Positions 27,315 through 34,843 of a stretch of 64,000 bases of DNA are shown one piece after another. Source of the DNA: UBA5429 sp942493315. GTDB taxonomy: Bacteria > Bacteroidota > Bacteroidia > Bacteroidales > WCHB1-69. The position numbers and the translations under genes are program-made. Positions within the stretch are counted from its first letter, which is position 1; each line of letters begins with the position of its first letter. The DNA lies in assembly GCA_942493315.1 (NCBI GenBank), contig OW818690.1:620001-684000 (forward strand). Reading direction: 5' to 3'. Below the pieces are notes generated by a model. That model searched no databases and was not told the origin of the DNA. It saw only the letters and a list, made by a program, of their open reading frames with translations.

Positions 27315-27382
27315 CAGTATCTTAGTTCAATCCTAATTCAAAGCCGTCAGAGCATTTGAATTAGGGTTGGACAAAGATACTG
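27315..27382. terminator. Long hairpin next to the IS256 left end
   Basis: Arms 27315-27342 and 27355-27382 pair with 25 of 28 positions matched around a 12-base loop. It lies directly downstream of the transposase stop and is repeated in copy 2. It could terminate transposase mRNA or block transcription entering from outside. Confidence 0.6.
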
Positions 27383-27384
27383 AA

Positions 27385-28653
27385 TTATCGTAAATGTTTT
27401 TCATATCTTTCACCAAATTTTTCAATTAATTCAATTTGTATTGGTTTCCAGTTAAAAACTACTTTATTCCAGGATTTTTTATTGTACATAAGCGTTAAAT
27501 AAAGTTGTTTAATCAGTCCTTTGTCATTGCTCCATCCTCCTTTAGATTTAGTTACTTTTCTCATGACTCGATGAACTGCTTCAACTGGATTTGTAGTATA
27601 TATCATTCTTCTAATATTGGGTTTATAATCTAAAAATGGGATGAAGGAATCCCAATTATTTCTCCAATGATCGATCAACCCTTTATACTTTTTACCCCAT
27701 TTTTCTTCACAAGATTCCAATGCAAGTTCAGCTTCTATTGCGTTTGTAGATTGGTAAATAGCTCTTAAATCAGCACATACAGCTTTCATATCGCGATCAC
27801 TGACAAAGCGAGTAGAGTATCTAATCATGTGAACTACACAGCGTTGTACAATTGCTTTTGGAAAAACAGATTCCAAAGCGTCTTTAAATCCGGCTAACCC
27901 GTCAATACAGAAAAATAGAACATCTTCAACTCCTCTTCTTTTGAGATCTTCCAATATTAGACCCCAATTCTTTGCTCCTTCAGATTCATTAATATAAAGC
28001 CCCAAAATATCACGATCTCCATTAACTGTGATTCCATAACAAGTATGTATTACTTTGGTTGAAAACTTTCCATCTTCTCTTGTTTTATAATATATTCCAT
28101 CCAAATACATTACAACATAACAGGATGCTAAACTTCTATTCTGCCATGAGGTGATCTCAGGAAGAATCTTATCTGTTATTGTACTGATAACACTATTACT
28201 TATATCAACACCATAAATCTGCCTTAAATGCTGTTGAACATCTTCTACTGAATGCCCTCTTGCATAGAGACTTAGAATAATTTCATCCATCCCTGTTGTT
28301 AACTCTCGCTCCCAGTTCTTGACCATGATCGGTTCATATTCTCCATTCCGATCTCGTGGGGTATTGATAGATAACATGCCGCCAGTACTTCTGACTTGTT
28401 TCTTTTTAAAGCCATTTTTTCTGTTATTCTTCTCTGATACAGATTCTTCTAAATAACTTTCCAATTCCCCTTCTAATGATAAATTTACCATTCTTTGTAA
28501 TAAATCAGTAAAAATACCACTCTCTCCAAACAATGGATTGCCTTGATATAATCCACTGATCATGGCTTTTTGTTCATCTCTATCAGGTATAATTTTGTCA
28601 ATTTCTTCTTGCAGTTCTTCCTTCCTACTTCTTCTTTTGATTGTCTTTTTCAT
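27385..28653 (-). CDS. IS256-family (Transposase_mut) transposase, copy 1
   Basis: 422 residues. The N-terminal region is basic. The DDE core has Asp in VVMYLDGIYYK, Asp in LFFCIDGLAGF, which lies in the family block FCIDGLxGFxxAL, and the conserved RCVVHMIR and YTTNPVEAVHR motifs with the catalytic Glu. The protein is identical to the copy at 54566-55834. It appears intact and so potentially active. Confidence 0.95.
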   Translation of the reverse strand: MKKTIKRRSRKEELQEEIDKIIPDRDEQKAMISGLYQGNPLFGESGIFTDLLQRMVNLSLEGELESYLEESVSEKNNRKNGFKKKQVRSTGGMLSINTPRDRNGEYEPIMVKNWERELTTGMDEIILSLYARGHSVEDVQQHLRQIYGVDISNSVISTITDKILPEITSWQNRSLASCYVVMYLDGIYYKTREDGKFSTKVIHTCYGITVNGDRDILGLYINESEGAKNWGLILEDLKRRGVEDVLFFCIDGLAGFKDALESVFPKAIVQRCVVHMIRYSTRFVSDRDMKAVCADLRAIYQSTNAIEAELALESCEEKWGKKYKGLIDHWRNNWDSFIPFLDYKPNIRRMIYTTNPVEAVHRVMRKVTKSKGGWSNDKGLIKQLYLTLMYNKKSWNKVVFNWKPIQIELIEKFGERYEKHLR

Positions 28654-28717
28654 GTGTCAAATTTGTTTTTTCAAAATTAATGTTTTTTCCTTTTGACACA
28701 GATTTTAGAATAGTCTC

Positions 28718-29116
28718 CTGATAACTGAAAGCTTATTACCTATTACTTGTTACCTATTACCTATTACCTTTTACCTTTTACCTTTTACCTATTACCTATT
28801 ACCTATTACCTATTACCTATTACTTGTTACCTTTTACCTATTACCTTTTACCTATAACCTTTTACCTATTACCTTTTACCTATTACCTTTTACCTATTAC
28901 CTATTACCTATTACCTATTACCTTTTACCTATTACCTTTTACCTATTACCTATTACCTATTACCTATTACCTATTACCTTTTACCTATTACCTTTTACCT
29001 ATTACCTTTTACCTTTTACCTTTTACCTATTACCTATTACCTTTTACCTATTACCTTTTACCTTTTACCTATTACCTATTACCTTTTACCTTTTACCTAT
29101 TACTTGTTACCTGTTA
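28718..29116 (-). repeat. Heptad tandem array, 57 units in perfect phase
   Basis: 399 bases made only of 7-bp units of the type C(C/T)NNTTA/CTGANAN on the plus strand, GTAANNG-like on the minus strand. They start at the IS256 edge and end inside the rdgB coding end, with no insertion or deletion in phase. The open frame read across it (seven-residue repeats such as LPFTYYL) is a by-product of the 7-bp period, not a protein gene. Confidence 0.95.
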
Positions 29117-29688
29117 ATTAATTGAAGTTTTTGTGTGAGTTTTTGTGTGGCTAAAGCTCTGTGACTAATCTGGTTTTTTAATTCATTGCCCATCTCAGCG
29201 AAGGTTTCAGAATAGCCTTCCGGAGTAAATATGGGATCGTAGCCGAATCCGGAAATACCCTTTTTATCTTCGATTATGGTTCCTTTGATTGAACCTTCAA
29301 ATAAATATTCTTTATCATTGATTATCAATGCAATAACGGTTCTAAAAACCGCTTTTCTATTGGTTTTTCCTTCCATTTTTTGTAGTACTTTGACAATATT
29401 ATCTTCAAAAGAACATTGTTCACCGGCATAGCGAGCTGAGTACACACCGGGTTCCCCATTGAGGGCTTCAATTTCCAGACCTGTATCATCAGCAAAACAA
29501 TGACAATGAAAACGGGAGTGAATATATCTGGCTTTTAAAAGGGCATTTCCTTCTAATGTTTCTTCTGTTTCCGGAATCTCATCAAAACAACCGATTTCAT
29601 TAAGAGAAATAATATGATATTGATCTCCAATAATATGGGTAATCTCTTCCAGTTTATGTTTGTTGTTAGTTGCAAAAACTAAATCCAT
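29107..29688 (-). CDS. rdgB: XTP/dITP (non-canonical purine NTP) pyrophosphatase
   Basis: 193 residues, full length for the RdgB/HAM1 family, which removes inosine and xanthosine triphosphates from the nucleotide pool. Family motifs: LVFATNNKHKLEEI at the N-terminus, FADDTGLEIEALNGEPGVYSARYAGE in the middle, FGYDPIFTPEG, and SHRALA at the C-terminus. The last codons (Asn-Arg-stop) are formed by units of the heptad array. Confidence 0.95.
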   Translation of the reverse strand: MDLVFATNNKHKLEEITHIIGDQYHIISLNEIGCFDEIPETEETLEGNALLKARYIHSRFHCHCFADDTGLEIEALNGEPGVYSARYAGEQCSFEDNIVKVLQKMEGKTNRKAVFRTVIALIINDKEYLFEGSIKGTIIEDKKGISGFGYDPIFTPEGYSETFAEMGNELKNQISHRALATQKLTQKLQLINR

Positions 29689-29770
29689 AATATCAAAATT
29701 ATTAAATAAAAAAACAGGTGATATAATAAATTATATCACCATATTTCTTAATATTAACCTTTAAACTATA

Positions 29771-29944
29771 TTAAACTTCTATAGCTTGTTTACCTCTGTA
29801 GTATCCGCATTCAGGGCATATTCTATGAGTAAGAATAGCTGCACCGCAGTGACCACACGTGGTTAATTGAGGAGCTGTAATGAAGTCGTGAGATCTTCTT
29901 TTGTCTCTCCTTTGTGCTGAGTGTCTTCTTTTTGGATTTGGCAT
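29771..29944 (-). CDS. rpmF: 50S ribosomal protein L32
   Basis: 57 residues: MPNPKRRHSAQRRDKRRSHD, then a zinc ribbon with CGHC and CPEC. The protein is of usual L32 length and sits 21 bases after yceD, the classic yceD-rpmF pair. It is the zinc-binding form of L32. Confidence 0.96.
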   Translation of the reverse strand: MPNPKRRHSAQRRDKRRSHDFITAPQLTTCGHCGAAILTHRICPECGYYRGKQAIEV

Positions 29945-29965
29945 AATATATTAATTTTTAAGTGA

Positions 29966-30526
29966 TTATTCATCAAATTTCATTTTTTTTAGAGCATCCC
30001 AACGAGGATCTGTTTCATTTTCTTTCAAAGTAGTTTCATCAACAGAGTATTTAGCAAGAGTTTTTAGAAACTCGGGGTTGCAGGTTGAGTTACCGTTTTT
30101 ATCATCAGGATGGATAATTTGAGTAGGAAGAGATAAAACAATAGCTTCATACACATATTGATACATATCCAATTCAAATTCTTTTTCCTGTATCACCCAG
30201 ATCTCATCATCATTTTCAAAATCCTCTTCCACTTCTTGAACTAAATTTACCAAAAGAGTGGTATCAAAATGAACCGGATAAAAAACCGGATCCAAACATC
30301 TGGCGCATTCTGCTGTTAAAGTTCCATCAAAATGGAAATCTAACTTCAACATTTTGTCAGATTTATCCATTTGAATTTGCAAATGAACAGAACCGTCAAG
30401 TATATCTGATAACTCATAACTATCAAAGAACGATTTGTCACAAATAATTGAAAACGAATGCTTTCCGTTTGCTACACCAGCTAATCTTAGTTTAAAATCT
30501 GATCTGTTATCTTGAGCTTTCAACAT
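29966..30526 (-). CDS. yceD: YceD/DUF177 family protein
   Basis: 186 residues. DUF177 proteins precede rpmF in many bacteria and are linked to 23S rRNA or ribosome metabolism. The characteristic CxxC is present in ECARCLDP (about residue 88), with a further cysteine in STCNPEF, and the C-terminal DPRWDALKKM is typical. The promoter's -7 box lies only 17 bases before the start. Confidence 0.9.
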   Translation of the reverse strand: MLKAQDNRSDFKLRLAGVANGKHSFSIICDKSFFDSYELSDILDGSVHLQIQMDKSDKMLKLDFHFDGTLTAECARCLDPVFYPVHFDTTLLVNLVQEVEEDFENDDEIWVIQEKEFELDMYQYVYEAIVLSLPTQIIHPDDKNGNSTCNPEFLKTLAKYSVDETTLKENETDPRWDALKKMKFDE

Positions 30527-30542
30527 CTATTATTTGGGGGTG

Positions 30543-30550
30543 CAAATATA
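30543..30550 (-). promoter_or_regulatory. -7 box of the yceD-rpmF promoter
   Basis: TATATTTG on the minus strand, an exact consensus match close to the yceD start, suggesting a very short leader. Confidence 0.65.
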
Positions 30551-30599
30551 CAATTAAATTGGTAATAATCAAACTGTTTTTAAAAATAATTTAAAAAAA

Positions 30600-31793
30600 T
30601 CAATTTTCATCTAAAGCTTTGATTCCTGGAAGAGAAATTCCTTCAAGATATTCAAGCATGGCACCACCTCCGGTACTGATATAGGAAATAAAATCAGACA
30701 TTCCATACTTACTGACAGCTGCGATGGTATCTCCTCCTCCAATTAGAGAAAAAGCACCTCCGAGAGTACTACCGGAAACAGCGACACTCATAGCTTGCGT
30801 TCCTTTTCCAAATTTATCAAATTCAAAAACACCAACTGGTCCATTCCATAAAATCGTGGATGAAATATTAATTATATGGGAAAACTTTTGGATTGTTTTT
30901 GGTCCAATATCCATACCAAACCATCCATCAGGGATATGGTTTTCCGTTGTAACAAAAATATTGGCATCTTCAGCAAAACGATCGGCACAAATATTGTCAA
31001 TCGGCATATAAATATCCACACCTTTTAAATGAGCTTTTTTGATAATCTCTTTAGCCACAGGAATCATTTCCTCTTCAAACAATGATTCTCCAATATTTAC
31101 CCCAATGGCATTTAAAAAAGTATAACTCATACCACCTGCAATAATCAAATTATCCACTTTATTTAATAGATTAAACAAAATGTTCATTTTTGATGACACT
31201 TTTGATCCTCCAATAATCGCAGTAAACTGACTTTTTTTCTCATCTAACATTTTCCTTAAGCTTACCACCTCGCTGAAAAGTAAATAACCGGCATAAGCTT
31301 CTCCTGGAAAAAACTTTGTAATAGTCGCCGTTGAAGCATGTTCTCTATGAGCTGTTCCAAATGCATCATTTACATATATATCACCTAGTCTTGCAATCGC
31401 TTTTGCAAAATTTTCATCCCCTTTTTCTTCCTCTTTATGAAAACGTAAATTCTCTAATAATCCAATCTCACCGGGTTTTAAATGAGCTACTTTTTCTTCA
31501 GCTTCCTTACTTAAAACATCTCCTAAAAACACAATTTCTTGTCCTAAAACTTCTGAAACAGCAGAAACAATATGTTTCAAAGAAAACTGGTCACTAACTT
31601 CCCCTTTGGGACGACCAAGATGGGACATAAGAATGATGATTCCTCCATCTTGAGAAATTTTATTAATAGTATCTAATGTTCTTATAATTCTTGTTTTATT
31701 GGTAACTTCTAATTTTTCATTTTGAGGTACATTGTAATCTACTCTTACCAATACTTTTTTCCCTTTACACGAAGCTAAATCGATCGATTTCAT
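30600..31793 (-). CDS. pgk: Phosphoglycerate kinase
   Basis: 397 residues, full length. It makes ATP from 1,3-bisphosphoglycerate in glycolysis. Family segments: KVLVRVDYNVP with the substrate-binding Asp and Asn, LMSHLGRPKGE, NDAFGTAHREHAS, AIIGGSKVSSKM, LWNGPVGVFEF and GGGDTIAAV. It is a single-gene unit with a promoter at 31823-31830. Confidence 0.97.
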   Translation of the reverse strand: MKSIDLASCKGKKVLVRVDYNVPQNEKLEVTNKTRIIRTLDTINKISQDGGIIILMSHLGRPKGEVSDQFSLKHIVSAVSEVLGQEIVFLGDVLSKEAEEKVAHLKPGEIGLLENLRFHKEEEKGDENFAKAIARLGDIYVNDAFGTAHREHASTATITKFFPGEAYAGYLLFSEVVSLRKMLDEKKSQFTAIIGGSKVSSKMNILFNLLNKVDNLIIAGGMSYTFLNAIGVNIGESLFEEEMIPVAKEIIKKAHLKGVDIYMPIDNICADRFAEDANIFVTTENHIPDGWFGMDIGPKTIQKFSHIINISSTILWNGPVGVFEFDKFGKGTQAMSVAVSGSTLGGAFSLIGGGDTIAAVSKYGMSDFISYISTGGGAMLEYLEGISLPGIKALDEN

Positions 31794-31822
31794 ACTTTTT
31801 TAAGTTTAGAATTAATAATACG

Positions 31823-31830
31823 CAAAGATA
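31823..31830 (-). promoter_or_regulatory. -7 box of the pgk promoter
   Basis: TATCTTTG on the minus strand, an exact match to TAnnTTTG, 29 bases upstream of the pgk ATG. Confidence 0.65.
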
Positions 31831-31943
31831 CTAAAATTTTTGATTAAACTGGGCTTTAGAAAATATAAATGATTGATTATCTGAATAATAAAAATTTCTT
31901 TTTATTTTTTACAAAAATTTATTGCTTTTTAATAAACAATATT

Positions 31944-31951
31944 TATATTTG
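31944..31951 (+). promoter_or_regulatory. -7 box of the secreted-protein operon
   Basis: TATATTTG, exact match, 25 bases before the leader ORF at 31976. Confidence 0.65.
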
Positions 31952-31975
31952 CAATCTCAATAAACTCATAAACTT

Positions 31976-32071
31976 ATGAAAACTACCCATACATATTCTG
32001 CAAAAACTCCTCTCACTTTATACACACTAAGAAAGAGATTTATCATTTTTAAGATGTTCAAGTTTATCTGA
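31976..32071 (+). CDS. Possible 31-codon leader ORF of the secreted-protein operon
   Basis: An ATG shortly after a consensus -7 box opens a basic 31-residue frame (beginning MKTTHTYSAKTPLT). It is followed by a small GC-rich hairpin (CTCCC at 32077-32081 with GGGAG at 32090-32094), and the first large gene starts at 32143. The position, right after the promoter, suggests translation, perhaps as a regulatory leader. The rest of 31794-32142 holds only the divergent promoters. Confidence 0.4.
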   Translation: MKTTHTYSAKTPLTLYTLRKRFIIFKMFKFI

Positions 32072-32142
32072 CTAAACTCCCGTTAGAAAGGGAGAATTTA
32101 AAACTAGCTTATATTCACTCATTTTACTTAATAATTCTCAAT

Positions 32143-33261
32143 ATGAAAACACAACTAAAAAGATTTTTTGGAATAAGTGTAATACTTTTCAGTATTGTTA
32201 CTTTTCAATATGCGCAACATCCTCAAAAAGTGATCACTTATACGACACATTCTCAATATTTTTTTTCTATCCCTTTTTCTGAAGATTTAAAAAATCTAAA
32301 TGATTTAGATTACAACAAAATGTTAGCAAAAGAGAAAGATATCAAGACAGAACTGATCATTGACATTAATCAATATCCCACAATTATTCAAACATTTCTA
32401 AATCAACCGGAATATGCAACGGATTATGAAAATGGTGTGTATCAATCTATTACTGATAAAATGGAGACTGTTCTTTATGATCATAACCAACAAGTGATCT
32501 CTAGAAATCCAACTGCTGCAGATGATCCCGTTATAAAAAGGTTATCCGATGAAGAAGTTCGGTTTTTCGGATTTTTTAATCAAAGTTTTGCTCTCTCACC
32601 AGCAGAGATGGTTCAAAATTTTCGCATGATGGGCCTTAACTGCAGGTATTTTGCTAATCGCTCTACTGTGATCGCAATGAATAATGATGTGGAGATCAGC
32701 GTTAATCTTCTCGATTTTATTTATGAAATCCGATATTTTTCACCACAAGGTTTCGAGTGGTCTAAAACCAGCTATTACCAAAAATGGGGTGATTTTATCA
32801 TTCCAAAAATGGAGGTAAACCTATATAAAGACACTTTAACCAATCAAATTCCATTTATTAAAACAGAGATTATTCACTACCTGAATTATTTCGTTACAGA
32901 TCAGGATGGTAATTATATTGTTGACTATCAAAACAAAGAGTTTAAACCTTTTCCTGAAAAAGGGATACAGATACAGCCTTTTGAAGAGATCAATAAAAGA
33001 GATTTTGAAATTCATCTATCCCCAAATCCAACCTCTGATATTGTGCGTATAGATATTCCATTTTGTATGCAAGATCATTTTATAATCGAAATTTATAATA
33101 GTGTAAGTCAACTTGTTTATTCTACATCCGGGATGGAGCAATCTACAGTGGAAATTGATGTATCAGCTTTTAAAGAGGGTCTTTATATCATCCAATGTCA
33201 GAATGGAACCATGACATCCTCAGCAAAACTTATAAAAAATTCAACAGATTCCCAACACTAA
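32143..33261 (+). CDS. Secreted protein with T9SS type A sorting domain
   Basis: 372 residues. The signal peptide ends near QYAQ. The central 250 residues are not recognised. The last 85 residues (HLSPNPTSDIVRIDIPF ... GLYIIQCQNG) are a type A sorting domain, which directs export through the type IX system. It heads an operon with a lipase-like protein 12 bases downstream and a PQQ-propeller lipoprotein after that. Confidence 0.85.
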   Translation: MKTQLKRFFGISVILFSIVTFQYAQHPQKVITYTTHSQYFFSIPFSEDLKNLNDLDYNKMLAKEKDIKTELIIDINQYPTIIQTFLNQPEYATDYENGVYQSITDKMETVLYDHNQQVISRNPTAADDPVIKRLSDEEVRFFGFFNQSFALSPAEMVQNFRMMGLNCRYFANRSTVIAMNNDVEISVNLLDFIYEIRYFSPQGFEWSKTSYYQKWGDFIIPKMEVNLYKDTLTNQIPFIKTEIIHYLNYFVTDQDGNYIVDYQNKEFKPFPEKGIQIQPFEEINKRDFEIHLSPNPTSDIVRIDIPFCMQDHFIIEIYNSVSQLVYSTSGMEQSTVEIDVSAFKEGLYIIQCQNGTMTSSAKLIKNSTDSQH

Positions 33262-33273
33262 AATTCTTATGTC

Positions 33274-34824
33274 ATGAAAAAATTTGCACTTTTAATTATT
33301 TATATGATTAGTTTTTGGGTTAATGCTCAAATAGATACATCATTAGTAAAGCATATTGTTAAGGTTGATGATCATCCTGCGCAATTTATTTCTCCTTCTT
33401 TATTGTCAGCGATAGAAACGCCACAATTTAATGATACTGCTTTTCGTCGAATCTATTTTATTCATGGGTTAGGAGGAGATGCTTCTTCATGGCAACAAGC
33501 ATCGGATGCTTGTTGGGATCAATCTTTGAACATTTCAGGTTTTTTTGCCCGTAATGTTGAGATTTCAAGACCGGAATATATATACTCCACATTGACCACA
33601 CTCAACAGTGCTGCTTATGATGTAAGGCAACAAATCAGAAATCAATCATTCCTAGATTACCATCAAAATGGAATGAATCCAAATGCCGCTATTATGATCG
33701 GACACAGTCAGGGTGGTTTAATCATCAGATCTTTAGTTCATCTGGATTTGCAACCTGGGGCTAATATTCCGGCTCTCGGTAAAGGATACGGTGGATTTAT
33801 TACAGTTGCATCCCCCTTACAAGGAGCACAAATTATCAATAACAGATCTCAAATTGAGCAAATGGCTCATGATGCCTGCAATTGTCTCTTAAAAGGTCCT
33901 GAAACATCTAATATTGCGATTCATACGATTTTAAAAATTATGGGAAAAGATCAAGTCAATGACAATGTTTGCAACTTAATAGCTTCCAACATATTACCCA
34001 TCTTTTTTTCTCAATATTATGATAATATTACCAATGATTACAAAGTTGGCGCTCCTGCCATTCAACAATTTAACAATGATGTTAACAACACATCCTACCT
34101 AATAATGCCTAAATTGGCTATTTACGGAATAGAACCTCGCGAAAATATTTTATGGAGAACTGCCAATTGGCTCATCAAAAATCCTAATAGTGAACCTCCA
34201 TTTGAAGCGAATGATGATTGGGAATTTTATAACACAACCATATTTCCAACCTACATGTCTTATGTAAGCAATGTTTGTATATACAGAAGTAGAGTTCAGA
34301 TTTTGGCAGGATCCCAATACATTTTATTCCCATTATTAACTCCCGGAATGCATCTTGCCACTTTGTTTTTGATGAATAATTATATTAACAACATGAGAGC
34401 CTGGCAAACTGGTGTAGACTGGTTTAACCGTGCTAATGCAAACTGGGAAACAATTATTGGAGCCAGACAATATGTTGTGAACCAAACAACCTATTACTAT
34501 TGTCGCAAATGTACTATCGGGCAAAGTTGGTTCATTTCGCCTACTCTACAACCCTGTTTAGATTGCAATTGCAGAGAAATTCGTGCTATTCCAACTCAGA
34601 CTGTAACCTATAATTTAGCTGCAAACGATGGAATCGTTATTGCCGAAAGTGCGAGCAACTTACCCGGAGCAACACATTGTCCTTTAAGAATCTCCTGTAG
34701 TGATGTGTCAGGTTATGATGGATCTTCTCACATGCAAATCAGAAATGATACATACTTAGAAAGATCATTAAGTAGTCTTTTTGAGGGTGAGTATGGTATG
34801 TTTTTTAAACTAAAAAGAAAATAA
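33274..34824 (+). CDS. Secreted lipase-like alpha/beta hydrolase
   Basis: 516 residues. The signal peptide ends near VNAQ. The hydrolase core has the oxyanion segment FIHGLGGDASSW and the nucleophile serine in MIGHSQGGLIIRS. The C-terminal 100 residues contain a cysteine-rich insert (YYCRKC ... CLDCNC) that could bind metal or form disulphides, followed by SSHMQIRND, where the histidine could complete the triad. It probably acts on lipid esters outside the cell or in the periplasm. The substrate is unknown. Confidence 0.8.
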   Translation: MKKFALLIIYMISFWVNAQIDTSLVKHIVKVDDHPAQFISPSLLSAIETPQFNDTAFRRIYFIHGLGGDASSWQQASDACWDQSLNISGFFARNVEISRPEYIYSTLTTLNSAAYDVRQQIRNQSFLDYHQNGMNPNAAIMIGHSQGGLIIRSLVHLDLQPGANIPALGKGYGGFITVASPLQGAQIINNRSQIEQMAHDACNCLLKGPETSNIAIHTILKIMGKDQVNDNVCNLIASNILPIFFSQYYDNITNDYKVGAPAIQQFNNDVNNTSYLIMPKLAIYGIEPRENILWRTANWLIKNPNSEPPFEANDDWEFYNTTIFPTYMSYVSNVCIYRSRVQILAGSQYILFPLLTPGMHLATLFLMNNYINNMRAWQTGVDWFNRANANWETIIGARQYVVNQTTYYYCRKCTIGQSWFISPTLQPCLDCNCREIRAIPTQTVTYNLAANDGIVIAESASNLPGATHCPLRISCSDVSGYDGSSHMQIRNDTYLERSLSSLFEGEYGMFFKLKRK

Positions 34825-34843
34825 AATCTAAAAAAATTGTGAT

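Larger units (their letters stand above)
27293..28717 (-). mobile_element. IS256-family insertion sequence, copy 1 (1425 bp)
   Basis: It matches copy 2 (54474-55898) over its whole length as far as I can read. Imperfect inverted repeats of about 24 bp (GGGAGTATTCT... and GAGACTATTCT...) end in a shared CTGTGTCA. The flanks of this copy (ACATGAGC left, CTGATAAC right) do not form a target duplication, unlike copy 2. A 28-bp stem hairpin lies at 27315-27382 between the left end and the transposase stop. Confidence 0.92.

Noticed and set aside
28824..29117. A 97-codon open frame of repeated LPFTYYL-type heptapeptides
   Set aside because: It is created by the 7-bp tandem array; 7 and 3 have no common factor, so all frames read similar heptapeptides. 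There are no gene features.
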